Source of the DNA: Hyphomicrobium_A sp036559705
GTDB lineage: Bacteria; Pseudomonadota; Alphaproteobacteria; Rhizobiales; Hyphomicrobiaceae
NCBI GenBank assembly: GCA_036559705.1
Contig: DATBSP010000073.1
Span: forward strand, 1 to 64,000
Length of the DNA stretch: 64,000 bases
Reading direction: 5' to 3'
Shown here: in pieces, positions 43,886 to 53,597 of the stretch
How positions within the stretch are numbered: the first letter of the stretch is position 1
How the letters are laid out: each line of letters starts with the position of its first letter
Notes under the pieces: generated by a model
The model's input: the letters and a program-made list of their open reading frames with translations, nothing else
Told to the model about the DNA's origin: nothing
Database searches by the model: none
Translations under genes and position numbers: made by a program

Positions 43886-44800
43886 ATGAATTTTCAGCAG
43901 CTCCGCATCATTCGCGAGACGGCCCGCTGCAACTTCAACCTGACCGAAGTTGCCAACGCGCTGCTGACCTCGCAATCCGGCGTCAGCAAGCACGTCAAAG
44001 ATTTCGAGGACGAGCTCGGCATCGAGCTGTTCGTGCGTCGCGGCAAGCGGTTACTGGGACTGACGGACGCGGGGAAGGAGGCCATTGAAATCGTCGAGCG
44101 GATGCTCATCGATGCGCAGAACCTTTCGCAGATCGGCGGCCGGCTCTCGTCTGCGGATGAAGGTACGCTGCGGATTGTCACCACCCACACGCAGGCGCGC
44201 TACACGCTGCCGCCCATCATCGCCTGTTTCAAGCAGGCCTTTCCGCACGTGCGCCTAGCGCTCAACCAGGCGAGCCCGCGCGACATCGCTGCGATCCTCC
44301 TCGAGGGCGAAACCGACATCGGGCTCGCCACCGACACAATGGAGAATACGGCGGGGCTCGTGACCTTCCCCTACTATACGTGGGAGCACGCTATCATCGT
44401 CCCCGCGGGGCACCCCCTCGAGCGCACCGCATCCCTGACGCTCGAGGACGTCGCCGAATGGCCGATCATCACCTACGACGAAGGGCTGACTGGCCGAACG
44501 CGCATCGACGACGCGTTCGCGCGGGACGGGCTCATTCCGGACATCGCCATCTCGGCGCTCGATGCCGACGTGATAAAGTCCTATGTCGAGCTCGGTCTCG
44601 GCGTTGGCATCATTGCCGCGATGGCTTTCGACCCCGAGCGCGACACGAAACTGCGCCGCCTCGGCTGCTCCAGCCTGTTCGACACTAATACCTCGAGCCT
44701 GGGTGTGCGGCGTGGCCGCTATCTGCGAGGGTACGTGTACCGCTTCATCGAGCTGTGCTCGCCCGCCCTCACCGAGGCCGTCGTCCGCAAGGCGCTTTAG
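43886..44800 (+). CDS. CysB-like LysR-family regulator, 304 aa
   Basis: A LysR-type transcription factor. The winged helix at residues 1-60 (MNFQQLRIIRETARCNFNLT, ALLTSQSGVSKHVKDFEDEL) is of the CysB/Cbl subgroup, which has R-[D/E]T-x4-N-L-T and SQSGVSKHV. The effector domain follows, with GTLRIVTTHTQARYTLPPII, DIGLATD, and LDADVIKSYVELGLGVGIIA. CysB senses O-acetylserine, sulfate or thiosulfate and turns on sulfur assimilation. Start 43886 is the conserved N-terminus; a GTG upstream is in frame. No sulfur gene adjoins it, but the EamA gene at 40903 might belong to the same physiology. Confidence 0.92.
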   Translation: MNFQQLRIIRETARCNFNLTEVANALLTSQSGVSKHVKDFEDELGIELFVRRGKRLLGLTDAGKEAIEIVERMLIDAQNLSQIGGRLSSADEGTLRIVTTHTQARYTLPPIIACFKQAFPHVRLALNQASPRDIAAILLEGETDIGLATDTMENTAGLVTFPYYTWEHAIIVPAGHPLERTASLTLEDVAEWPIITYDEGLTGRTRIDDAFARDGLIPDIAISALDADVIKSYVELGLGVGIIAAMAFDPERDTKLRRLGCSSLFDTNTSSLGVRRGRYLRGYVYRFIELCSPALTEAVVRKAL

Positions 44801-44906
44801 CCAGGCCCCATGAGTTCGTCGGCAATTCGTTCTCCAGTCGGCGAAGCCTAGGCTATATTCGACAACAGTCGACTTGGCGGCCGGCAGCACCTAGGAGCCC
44901 CCGAGA

Positions 44907-45371
44907 ATGGCCCGCCCTCCCTTGCCGCCGTTCAGCGAGACAACCGCCATCGAGAAGGTTCGTCTCGCCGAGGACGGCTGGAATTCCCGCGATCCGGCTA
45001 AGGTCGCGCTGGCCTACACACCGAACAGTCAATGGCGGAACCGCGCAGAGTTCTTCACCGGACGCGATGCCATCGTGGCATTCCTCACGCGCAAGTGGAC
45101 GCGCGAGCTCGACTATCGGCTGATCAAGGAGCTGTGGACCTTCGCCGGCAACAGGATCGCAGTACGCTTCGCCTACGAGTTCCACGACGACAGCAACAAT
45201 TGGTTTCGTGCCTATGGCAATGAGAACTGGGAATTCGACGAGGACGGCCTGATGCGCCGGCGCATCGCCAGCATCAACGAGCACCCGATTGCAGATGCGG
45301 ACCGCAAATTCTATTGGCCTTTGGGGCGCCGGCCGAACGACCATCCCGGCCTCAGCGATTGCGGGTTTTGA
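44907..45371 (+). CDS. DUF1348 (NTF2-like) protein, 154 aa
   Basis: A small soluble protein of the nuclear transport factor 2-like fold. The sequence TAIEKVRLAEDGWNSRDPAK, VALAYTPNSQWRNRAEFFTG, RVALTRKW-like elements and NNWFRAYGNENWEFDEDGLM is characteristic of DUF1348, as is the ending RRRIASINEHPIADADRKFY. Members are of unknown activity, perhaps small-ligand binding or isomerase. The start at 44907 follows TAGGAGCCCCCGAGA. It stands alone between the CysB-like gene and the large exported protein gene. Confidence 0.93.
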   Translation: MARPPLPPFSETTAIEKVRLAEDGWNSRDPAKVALAYTPNSQWRNRAEFFTGRDAIVAFLTRKWTRELDYRLIKELWTFAGNRIAVRFAYEFHDDSNNWFRAYGNENWEFDEDGLMRRRIASINEHPIADADRKFYWPLGRRPNDHPGLSDCGF

Positions 45372-45426
45372 CGCCCCGTGTTGCAGCAACCCTAACGAAG
45401 CATTTCCATAAGACAGTTGCGGCCAA

Positions 45427-45442
45427 TGTTCCTTGGGGAACA
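45427..45442. promoter_or_regulatory. Perfect inverted repeat TGTTCC-N4-GGAACA, site 2
   Basis: TGTTCC (45427-45432), TTGG, GGAACA (45437-45442), 63 bases before the ATG of the 1454-aa protein. The arms are identical to those at 29853. No EcfG -10 follows at the right distance, so the GGAAC here is better read as an operator arm. Confidence 0.5.
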
Positions 45443-45504
45443 ACCCGTCGAATGGCCCCGACCTACCATGCAGATTGTCCGTTTTGATAATTTAAGGCCA
45501 ACTG

Positions 45505-48500
45505 ATGAACTCCTTGCAGGCCACTCGCGCTCGGCGCTTGATTGGCCGTCGCTTTAGCACCGCTCTGTTGGCGCTTGCGACTTGTACTTTTGTTCCTCTT
45601 CCGGCCATCGCCGCTGATGCCATCATGAAGCGCGGCGACGCAGCGGTCACCGGCTTTTCGGGCGCCAGAGTGTGGGGCAACGTCCCGGCTGACGTGTCCC
45701 CCACGGACGTCACTTTGATCGACACTGCCGGTCCCGTGCTGCGTGTGTTCGATCTAGCGCGGCTCGGAGGCCCTGCCGCCGGAGCGCTGGCCAACGCCCC
45801 GTCGACCTTCCAGGTAACGGCCGGAGAGATCGGCCAGGTGTTCGGCGCTGCACTCGACAGCGACACCGCCAATCGCAGTCCCAATATTTATCTGACCTCG
45901 ACGTCTCTGTTCGGCCTGCAAATCGTTTCCAAGGGAGGCCGCAGGCTCGTTAGTGGCGAGCGCGGTGCGCGCTGGATGCCCGGCCAGTTTGGCGTGCCGA
46001 AGGGCGGCGGTCCCGGTTCGGTCTGGAAGATCGACGGCACCTCCGGTGCCATTTCGCTCTTTGCTAACATCCGGCACGACGACAAGGACAATGCAGGTCC
46101 CGGTCTCGGCAATGTCGCCTACGATGCGGCCACCAGCCAGCTCTTCGTCACCGACTTGGAGTTCGGCCTTATTCATCGCTTGGGCCTCGACGGCAGCCTG
46201 CGTGGCAGCTTCGACCACGGCACGACCGGCCGAGCCGGTGCAGGGCTGGAGGCCATTCCCTACGATGCCTCGCGCAGGACGAACATCGAGCGTCCAGAAT
46301 TCAACGTCGAAGATCCCTTTACGTGGGGATTCGCCGACGCCCGCCGGCGCGTGTTCGCCGTCACCGTACAAAGCGGACGCGTCTATTATTCCGTCGCCAA
46401 GCCCTTACAGATCTGGTCGGTCGGTCTCAACACCGACGGCAGCTTTGCGGACGACGCCCACGCCGAGTTCGACGTCAAGGACACGCCCAACGACAACGTC
46501 GTCACCGACATACTGTTCGACGGTCCGGACCGGCTCTACCTGTCGCAGCGCGGCGGCCTAACCGGCAGCTACGACTACTCGATCTTCGCCAAGCTGGAGA
46601 AACCGGTCGTCCGCCGCTACGCATGGAACGACAGCGACAAAGCGTGGTCGGAAGACGTCGGCGAGTTCGCCGTCGGCCTCAAGCTGCCGCATCGCTCGAC
46701 CCTCGGCGGCATTGCGCTGAGCTACGGTTACGACGCCGACGGCAAGATCGACTTCGGCAAGTGCCGAAAGACCCTGTGGACCAGCGGCGAGCACCTGCGT
46801 GAAGGCGAGGACAAGGAGCGCGAGTTCAAGGGCGGCGCGCGCGTCGTGCATGGCCTGCAAGGAACTGACAAAGGCAACGTCCGCCCGGCTAACGAGCCGC
46901 CATATCAGACGTGGTTTGTCGACAACGATGGCCAGTACGATGACGCAGACTTGTACAGCCGCATCGGCGATATCGCGATCTACGCGCCTTGCGATGCGGT
47001 AACCGCCACAGCGCCGTCGCCGCCCCTGAGCCCAATTCCGGTACCGACGCCTCCCCACGGCCCGGGCGTATGGATCGACAAGGTGTGCACGCCAGCCCCG
47101 TTCGGTGGCCCCATCCACTGCGTCATCACCGTGACCAACAGCGGCAGTACGCCGCCAGTAGATCCGGTCACAATCTGGGACGCAGCGACGATCCTCGCCG
47201 GTCCAGGTGCGGGCGGCGCCGTCATCATCACTGCGGTCGCACCCGACATCCCGCACTGGCTCTGTTCGCCGGTGCCGGCTGCAAATCTCTTCTGCACACT
47301 GGCGCCTGAGTTATTGCCGCCCGGCGCCAGCCATTTCATCGACGTCACGATCGACACCGGCCCTCTGCTCCTCGCCGGCAATCACGGCTTCCGCAACTGT
47401 GCGGTGCTCGGGGCACCGTGGTACGGAGAAGCCTGCGCCGAAGGCGGAACGCACCTCACCATCGTAAAGACCGCGCCGGCCGCATGCGCGCCGGGTGGCG
47501 ACTGCACGTTCGGCGTCACCATCACCAACAACGGTTCGCTGCCCTTCAGCGGCGACGTCGTTCTCAGCGACAGCATGTTCATGGGGCCGGCTGCAGCGCT
47601 GCCCGCTCCGATTACCATGCCGCCACCGCTCGGCTGCCTTCCAGCGCCCGCCGCAGTGCCGTTCTCGTGTACTGCGCCGCTCACGCTCGCGGCCGGAGCA
47701 TCACAGGTCTTTTCCATCACGGCGACCATGCCTATCGGCCCGGCACCGGGCTACTGGGCGCGCAATTGCATCGCCATCTCGGCCCCGGGCGTGGCGCCGC
47801 CGGCGCTGCCTCCCGCGGCGTCGGGTGACGCCAGCGTGAGCTGCGCCTGGGTCCCCGTTGGAGCGCCGCTCCCGCTGAGCAACTTGCGGCTGACAAAGAC
47901 GACATTGCACGCGGGCAAATGCTCCAAGATGCCGTTCAACGTCATCCTCTGCGACTACGAGATCGCTCTCATCAACGACGGCCCGTCGCCCTATCACGGC
48001 ATGCTGACGGTCAATGAGACGGTTCCCGCCGCGTCCATCATGACGGTCGGCGACCCGACCTGGGCCTGCGCGGGTGGGCCGCCCGTCTACGGCTGTAATA
48101 CGCTCGCGGCTGTCGACATTCCTGTAAGTGCCTCGCTCGCGATCCCGGTGCACATCAGCATTCCGCTGGCGCCGCTAGAGGCCGCCGGCTGCTCATCGCC
48201 CAACACGGCGGCGATCGTCGCACCGGCGGGTGGCAGCGATGTCAACTTCGATGCCGGCGACGATGCGGACACTGCCATCGCCGACGCGTTCCTCTCCTGG
48301 GTCGATGCGTTTGGCGTGTTGCAGGTCACCTGCGACCCGACCAACCTCAAGACCAAGAAGGTCTCTAAGGGCGATTGCGTCGAGTCCGGAGAGGGCTTCC
48401 GCTGCGAGTACACGGTCGCTGTGACCAACACCGGCCCCGACCCCTATCACGGCCCACTGAAAGTGAGCGAGCAGCTCGGCTTTGCGCCAACGTCCGTGTC

Positions 48501-49869
48501 GTTCTCAGCGGACTGGGGCTGCTCGGGCGGTGGTGCCAACTACCTGTGCACCAACCCACACGTCGACATGAAAAAGGGCCAGACGGTCGAGTTGGGCGTC
48601 ACGGTCAATGTGCTGGACGGGCGCCAGTGCGAGCTCATCAACCGAGCGGCCACGATCTTTCCGGTGGCTGGCACACGTTACAACAACGTGGCGGGCGACG
48701 ACCTCGCGGCCGCGACGGCGAAGATCCCCGGCAAGCGTTGCGAGAAGCCAGACCGGCCGCAATGCGAGCCGGGCACCAACGAGATGCGCAGCGAAAGCGG
48801 TGCCTGCGTCTGTAAGACGGGTTACATGCGCGATCATGATCGCGGTTGCGTCCGCATCATCCCCGAGCCCGCGCGCTGCCCCGACGGCACGCCGGTCCCC
48901 AAGAATGGCCGCTGCCCCGGCACTGCCCCCAAGTGCGACCCGGGTCCCAACGAGTACCGCAACGACGATAACCGCTGCGTGTGCAAGAGTGGCTATGAGC
49001 GGAACGACCGCGGCCTCTGCGTCGCTGAAGAAACTCCGCTGTGCGAGCCAGGCCGCAATGAGTACCGCAACGACAAAGATCAGTGCGTGTGCAAGCGCGG
49101 CTACGAGCGCGACAAGAGCGGCCGTTGCATCGAAGGCGAAAAGCCGCAATGCCAGCCTGGTCCGAACGCGGTGCGCGACGATAAGGGTGCGTGCGTCTGC
49201 AAGCGTGGCTACGAGCGCGACAAGAACGGCCGCTGCGTCGAAGACGTAAAGCCGCAGTGTCAGCCTGGCCCGAACGAGGTGCGCGACGATAAGGGTGCGT
49301 GCGTCTGCAAGCGTGGCTACGAGCGCGACAAGAACGGCCGCTGCGTCACGGACGTGAAGCCGCAGTGCGAGCCTGCTCCAAACGAGCACCGCGACGACAA
49401 TGGTAAGTGCGTCTGCAAGCGCGGCTATGAGCGCGACAAGAACGGCCTCTGCGTGAAACCGACCGATCCGGCCGACGAATGCCGCAAGCAGGGCAAGATC
49501 TGGGACCGGAAGCGCTGCGTCGACCCGGCAAGCCCGGCCGATGAGTGCCGCAAGAAGGGTTGGCTGTGGACCGGCAAGCGCTGCGTCGAGCCGCCGAAGA
49601 AGCCATGCCCGCCTGGCACCACCGGCACGCCACCGAAGTGCAAGACGATCGAGAAGCCGAAGTGCCCGTCCGGAACCATCGGCACGCCGCCAAAGTGTAG
49701 GTCGATCGTGAAGCCGAAATGCCCCTCTGGGATGAGCGGCACGCCGCCGAATTGCAAGCCGCTCGTGAAGTTGAAACCGAAGTGCCCGTCGGGCACCACC
49801 GGCACCTTCCCCAACTGCAAGCAGGTCTCAAGCCCGGCACGTCTCGGCTTAAAACGTGCTGGCGCTTGA
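45505..49869 (+). CDS. Exported modular protein: propeller-like head, DUF11-like domains, EGF-like repeats, 1454 aa
   Basis: Residues 1-37 are a signal peptide (RFSTALLALATCTFVPLPAI, cleavage near AAD). About 40-500 is a beta-rich region with repeated blade-like segments (GPGSVWKIDGTSGAISLFAN, GNVAYDAATSQLFVTDLEFG), probably a propeller. Four DUF11-like domains begin near 519, 651, 794 and 948, each with a [LV]xxxK...C.Y.[IV]x[IV]xNxG pattern and paired Cys. From about 1087 come six EGF-like units (CQPGPNEVRDDKGACVCKRG), the last five spaced exactly 108 bases. Two DECRKxG...KRCV units and four KCPSGTxGTPPNCK units end it. There is no anchor or LPXTG; it may be outer-membrane or secreted. Function unknown; adhesion is a guess from architecture. 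Confidence 0.85.
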   Translation: MNSLQATRARRLIGRRFSTALLALATCTFVPLPAIAADAIMKRGDAAVTGFSGARVWGNVPADVSPTDVTLIDTAGPVLRVFDLARLGGPAAGALANAPSTFQVTAGEIGQVFGAALDSDTANRSPNIYLTSTSLFGLQIVSKGGRRLVSGERGARWMPGQFGVPKGGGPGSVWKIDGTSGAISLFANIRHDDKDNAGPGLGNVAYDAATSQLFVTDLEFGLIHRLGLDGSLRGSFDHGTTGRAGAGLEAIPYDASRRTNIERPEFNVEDPFTWGFADARRRVFAVTVQSGRVYYSVAKPLQIWSVGLNTDGSFADDAHAEFDVKDTPNDNVVTDILFDGPDRLYLSQRGGLTGSYDYSIFAKLEKPVVRRYAWNDSDKAWSEDVGEFAVGLKLPHRSTLGGIALSYGYDADGKIDFGKCRKTLWTSGEHLREGEDKEREFKGGARVVHGLQGTDKGNVRPANEPPYQTWFVDNDGQYDDADLYSRIGDIAIYAPCDAVTATAPSPPLSPIPVPTPPHGPGVWIDKVCTPAPFGGPIHCVITVTNSGSTPPVDPVTIWDAATILAGPGAGGAVIITAVAPDIPHWLCSPVPAANLFCTLAPELLPPGASHFIDVTIDTGPLLLAGNHGFRNCAVLGAPWYGEACAEGGTHLTIVKTAPAACAPGGDCTFGVTITNNGSLPFSGDVVLSDSMFMGPAAALPAPITMPPPLGCLPAPAAVPFSCTAPLTLAAGASQVFSITATMPIGPAPGYWARNCIAISAPGVAPPALPPAASGDASVSCAWVPVGAPLPLSNLRLTKTTLHAGKCSKMPFNVILCDYEIALINDGPSPYHGMLTVNETVPAASIMTVGDPTWACAGGPPVYGCNTLAAVDIPVSASLAIPVHISIPLAPLEAAGCSSPNTAAIVAPAGGSDVNFDAGDDADTAIADAFLSWVDAFGVLQVTCDPTNLKTKKVSKGDCVESGEGFRCEYTVAVTNTGPDPYHGPLKVSEQLGFAPTSVSFSADWGCSGGGANYLCTNPHVDMKKGQTVELGVTVNVLDGRQCELINRAATIFPVAGTRYNNVAGDDLAAATAKIPGKRCEKPDRPQCEPGTNEMRSESGACVCKTGYMRDHDRGCVRIIPEPARCPDGTPVPKNGRCPGTAPKCDPGPNEYRNDDNRCVCKSGYERNDRGLCVAEETPLCEPGRNEYRNDKDQCVCKRGYERDKSGRCIEGEKPQCQPGPNAVRDDKGACVCKRGYERDKNGRCVEDVKPQCQPGPNEVRDDKGACVCKRGYERDKNGRCVTDVKPQCEPAPNEHRDDNGKCVCKRGYERDKNGLCVKPTDPADECRKQGKIWDRKRCVDPASPADECRKKGWLWTGKRCVEPPKKPCPPGTTGTPPKCKTIEKPKCPSGTIGTPPKCRSIVKPKCPSGMSGTPPNCKPLVKLKPKCPSGTTGTFPNCKQVSSPARLGLKRAGA
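48763..49473 (+). repeat. Tandem EGF-like repeat tract inside the 1454-aa gene
   Basis: Unit starts (first Cys codon) are at 48763, 48934, 49042, 49150, 49258 and 49366. The last five are spaced by exactly 108 bases (36 residues); unit 1 is separated by an extra 63-base insert. Units 4 and 5 are nearly identical in DNA, a sign of recent duplication or gene conversion. Confidence 0.85.
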
Positions 49870-50153
49870 GAGGGGCTGACGGAAAACGCAAATTGTGAAG
49901 CGGCAGCAAATGAGCTCTTTAGGCCGACAAACAGTTAAACCGCGCGAACCATGATTTGATGCCTCCGGCATCAGCCGCCAATCGGCCTGACCGTCGGCGA
50001 CCTTACGGAACAGTATGTTTGCCCTGCCCACGGCCGTTGATATGGCTGCGGCAGGACATGCGATCGGCGCAGTGAGGAGCCGCGTTTCGGGCTGACCGCA
50101 TACGAACAGATCGCGTGTCGTAGGCCGGCCCGGCTCCGATCAAGGTCAAGCTC

Positions 50154-53100
50154 GTGACACGTCATCCAGTCTTTTTCGATCCCACTAGGCGTCGCTCGGT
50201 GATCCTCGGTCACCTCGGCTGGATCGTGTCTGTCGTCAGTACGATCGTGCTCGTGCTGTTCGTCGCCAGTCTGTTTTTCCTTCCGGCCGTCTCCGTACTC
50301 CCCCTCGATCCGCCACATAAGCGTACCGCCGTAGCAACCGCTAACGACGTCGCGCAACGCCGTGAGCTGCTGCCGGCAGCGCGGCGGTTGGCTGATGCGG
50401 CGCGCTCGACGACAGCCGCGACCAAGTGGCAGGGGTCGACGATGCCGAAGGCGACGGCCAAGCAGCTCCTGGCCGCGCGCGGGCGCGCCGACAGCCGGCC
50501 GCTTGCCATCGGCTTCTACGTGACGTGGGATGACAGCAGTTTCGCGTCGCTCGCGGCCGCCCTTCCCAAGCTCGATTGGGTAGTACCGAGCTGGCTCGAG
50601 CTCACTGGGCCGGACCTGGAACTCAAAGCCGCGGTCGACCAGAAATCCGTTGATCTGCTGCGCAAGCAAAAGCAGCGCCCCAGCGTGCTGCCGATGTTGC
50701 AGAACGCCACCGACGGACAATGGGATGGCCCAGGGCTCGCCCGCTTATTGGCTGATCCGGCCAAACGCAAAGCGCGCATCGACGGCCTCGTTGCTTTCCT
50801 CGCAGCCAACGAGGCTCAGGGACTCGTCATCGACTTCGAGGAAGTGCCGAAAGACGCGCATCGGAATTTCCTGACCTTCCTGCGCGAGCTGCGCACCGCG
50901 TTCGCGCCGCACGGATGGGTGGTTGCTATCGCTGCGCCATTCGACGATCCCGACTGGACTTACCGCAGCTACGCAGCAGCGACCGACTATCAAATTCTCA
51001 TGGCTTACGACGAGCACTTCGAGGAGGGCGAGCCGGGAGCCATCGCGTCGCAATCCTGGTTCGTCGACAAGCTCAGCCGCAGGATGCAGGAGCTTGATCC
51101 AGCCAAGACCATCGTTGCCATCGGCAACTACGGATATGACTGGACCGGCAAGCCGCCGGCCGTCGACATGACCTTCCAGGAGATCGTGTTGGCGTCGAAG
51201 GAATCGGAAGCGCCGATCACCTTCGATGCGCAGACGCTCAACCCGCATTTCGACTATCGGGAGGATGACGGCAGCGTCCACCACGTTTGGTTTCTCGATG
51301 CCGTGACGGCGCAAAATCAGATGCGTGCCGCCGACGTGTTTCGCCCCAAAGGCTACGCCCTATGGCGCCTGGGATCGGAAGACCCTTCGATCTGGTCGCT
51401 GTTTGGCCGCCCCTATGACGCCGGCATACCGGCGGACCTGAAGACGATCGTTCCGGGCAGCGACATCGACATCGAAGGCCAGGGCGAGATCCTCAATATC
51501 GCCGCCGAGCCGGCGAGTGGAGCCCGCACGTTCGAGACCGACAGGACCCATCGTCTCATCACGTCGGAGACGTTCACCAAAATTCCAACCTCCTATGTCA
51601 TTCGCCGCTCCGGCTGGGTGCCCCACAAGGTGGCGTTGACCTTCGACGATGGCCCGAGCGCCGAGTGGACACCGCAAATCCTGGACATCCTGAAGCGGAA
51701 GGGCGTCAAGGCGACATTCTTCATTGTCGGCGAGAACGGCGAGACAAATCCCGGCCTCGTCCAGCGCATCCTCGCCGAGGGCCACGAGATCGGCAATCAC
51801 ACCTTTACTCATCCGAATGTCGCCGAAGCGTCGGCCGAGGGCGCACGACTTGAGCTCAACGCCACGCAACGATTGGTCGAGGCGCTGACCGGACGGTCGA
51901 TGCGGCTTTTCAGACCACCGTTCTTTGGCGATGCCGAGCCGACTACGCCCGACGAGATCATGCCGGTTAAGATTGCTCAGACGCTCGGGTATACGACGGT
52001 AGGCCTGAGGGTCGATCCCGACGACTGGCAAGGGCCGTCAGCCGATTTGATCGTGCAGCGGATCATGGACCGCATGGCCGACACCAATCCCGAGACGCGT
52101 GGGCAGATCGTGCTGCTGCACGATGCTGGCGGCGACCGATCCCACACGGTAGCCGCGCTACCGCGCATCATCGACGGATTGCGCGCCAAGGGACTAGAGA
52201 TCGTGCCAGTGTCGGAGCTTGCCGGCTGGACGCTAAACCAAGTCATGCCGCCCGTGCCGCCGGAGGATCGCTCGGCGGTGGTCAATTGGTATGTGTTCAT
52301 CACTGCGAGCTGGCTGCAAGCCGTGATGCACTGGCTGTTCATGCTTGCCATCGGCCTCGGCCTTGCGCGCCTCGTTGCGCTGTGCGGGCTGGCCATATGG
52401 AGCCGCTACAAATCCGTCCCGCCGCCACCGCTTGCGGCAAGCGACGGCGTCGCCGTTTCCGTGCTGATACCTGCCTACAACGAAGCCAAGGTCATCGCCG
52501 GGTCGGTCGCGCGCATCCTCGACAGCCGGCATGCCATCCTCGAGGTCATCGTCATTGACGACGGGTCTACCGACGGCACCAGCGAAGTCGTACGTGAGCA
52601 TTTCGGATCCGACCCGCGAGTTACGCTCATCACCGTGGCAAACGGCGGCAAGGCGCGGGCGGTCAACACGGGCCTTGCCGCCTCGCACGGCGAGGTCGTC
52701 GTTGCACTCGACGCCGACACCCACTTCGAGCCCGATACCATCGCGCGACTCGCACGCTGGTTCGGCGACGCAACGATCGGCGCCGTCGCCGGCAACGCGA
52801 AGGTCGGCAACCGCATCAATCTTCTGACCCGCTGGCAGGCGCTCGAGTACATCACTGCGCAGAACCTTGAACGGCGGGCGCTCGCGGCCCTGGATTGCAT
52901 CACGGTCGTCCCTGGCGCCGTCGGCGCCTGGCGCAGGTCCGCTTTGATGAAGCTCGGCGGCTTCCCGACGGATACCCTCGCCGAGGATCAGGATCTGACC
53001 ATCGCCATCCAGAAGGCCGGTTACCAGGCGGTCTTCGACGCAGATGCCGTGGCGTGGACCGAAGCGCCCGATACGGTCGCCGGCCTTGCCAAGCAACGGT

Positions 53101-53582
53101 TTCGCTGGTCGTTCGGCACCTTGCAATGCCTATGGAAGCACGCCGACGTCACGCTGCGGCCGCGCTACGGCTCGCTCGGCCTCGTTGCGCTGCCGCAGGC
53201 ATGGCTATTCCAGATCCTATTGGGCTTGATATCGCCGTTCGTCGACTTGCTGCTCATCGTGCAGCTGATCGCCGTTACGTCGGACTACATCCAACACGGC
53301 GCGCAGTTCGATGCGACGAACCTCAAGGTGACGCTCTTCTACTATGCGATCTTCATAACCGTCGATCTGGCGACAGCTGTTGTCGCCTTCATATTCGAAA
53401 AGCGCGAGAATTGGCGGTTGCTGTGGTGGCTAGTGCTGCAGCGGTTCGGCTACCGGCAACTGTTGTATTACGTACTGGCGAAGTCGGTCACCAACGCCGC
53501 GAAGGGTCATTTCGTCGGCTGGGGCAAGCTCGATCGCAAAGCAACGGTGAATTTGGCGGCTGTCTCGCCGAAGTTGCCATGA
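50154..53582 (+). CDS. Trifunctional membrane protein: GH18-like domain, NodB polysaccharide deacetylase, GT2 synthase, 1142 aa
   Basis: Starts with GTG. A membrane anchor (about 18-45) leads to an extracytoplasmic GH18/YaaH-like TIM barrel (about 115-420; GLVIDFEEVP keeps the catalytic Glu). The NodB domain (about 490-690) has TFDDGP, HEIGNHTFTHPN and FRPPFF, the metal and catalytic motifs. Two spans (about 705-750) bring the chain to the cytoplasm for the GT2 domain (about 765-1010): VLIPAYNEAKVIAGS, DDGSTDGT, DADTHFE, EDQDLT and QRFRWSFGT, the processive synthase set. Spans near 1020-1090 end it. The fusion would make, deacetylate and trim a beta-1,4 or beta-1,6 N-acetylglucosamine polymer at the membrane. 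The linkage is not known. Confidence 0.9.
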   Translation: MTRHPVFFDPTRRRSVILGHLGWIVSVVSTIVLVLFVASLFFLPAVSVLPLDPPHKRTAVATANDVAQRRELLPAARRLADAARSTTAATKWQGSTMPKATAKQLLAARGRADSRPLAIGFYVTWDDSSFASLAAALPKLDWVVPSWLELTGPDLELKAAVDQKSVDLLRKQKQRPSVLPMLQNATDGQWDGPGLARLLADPAKRKARIDGLVAFLAANEAQGLVIDFEEVPKDAHRNFLTFLRELRTAFAPHGWVVAIAAPFDDPDWTYRSYAAATDYQILMAYDEHFEEGEPGAIASQSWFVDKLSRRMQELDPAKTIVAIGNYGYDWTGKPPAVDMTFQEIVLASKESEAPITFDAQTLNPHFDYREDDGSVHHVWFLDAVTAQNQMRAADVFRPKGYALWRLGSEDPSIWSLFGRPYDAGIPADLKTIVPGSDIDIEGQGEILNIAAEPASGARTFETDRTHRLITSETFTKIPTSYVIRRSGWVPHKVALTFDDGPSAEWTPQILDILKRKGVKATFFIVGENGETNPGLVQRILAEGHEIGNHTFTHPNVAEASAEGARLELNATQRLVEALTGRSMRLFRPPFFGDAEPTTPDEIMPVKIAQTLGYTTVGLRVDPDDWQGPSADLIVQRIMDRMADTNPETRGQIVLLHDAGGDRSHTVAALPRIIDGLRAKGLEIVPVSELAGWTLNQVMPPVPPEDRSAVVNWYVFITASWLQAVMHWLFMLAIGLGLARLVALCGLAIWSRYKSVPPPPLAASDGVAVSVLIPAYNEAKVIAGSVARILDSRHAILEVIVIDDGSTDGTSEVVREHFGSDPRVTLITVANGGKARAVNTGLAASHGEVVVALDADTHFEPDTIARLARWFGDATIGAVAGNAKVGNRINLLTRWQALEYITAQNLERRALAALDCITVVPGAVGAWRRSALMKLGGFPTDTLAEDQDLTIAIQKAGYQAVFDADAVAWTEAPDTVAGLAKQRFRWSFGTLQCLWKHADVTLRPRYGSLGLVALPQAWLFQILLGLISPFVDLLLIVQLIAVTSDYIQHGAQFDATNLKVTLFYYAIFITVDLATAVVAFIFEKRENWRLLWWLVLQRFGYRQLLYYVLAKSVTNAAKGHFVGWGKLDRKATVNLAAVSPKLP

Positions 53583-53597
53583 CGGTACGTCAGCGCG

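Noticed and set aside
45437..45460. EcfG-type promoter before the 1454-aa gene
   Set aside because: GGAAC is present at 45437-45441 but no GTT occurs 16-18 bases further; better explained as an arm of the palindrome.
48505..49389. A 294-codon minus-strand frame with regular repeats
   Set aside because: The periodicity is the reverse complement of the EGF-like repeat tract; not an independent gene.
48763..49473. CRISPR-like array (regular repeats)
   Set aside because: Repeats are 108 bases, coding and without unique spacers; no cas genes are present.
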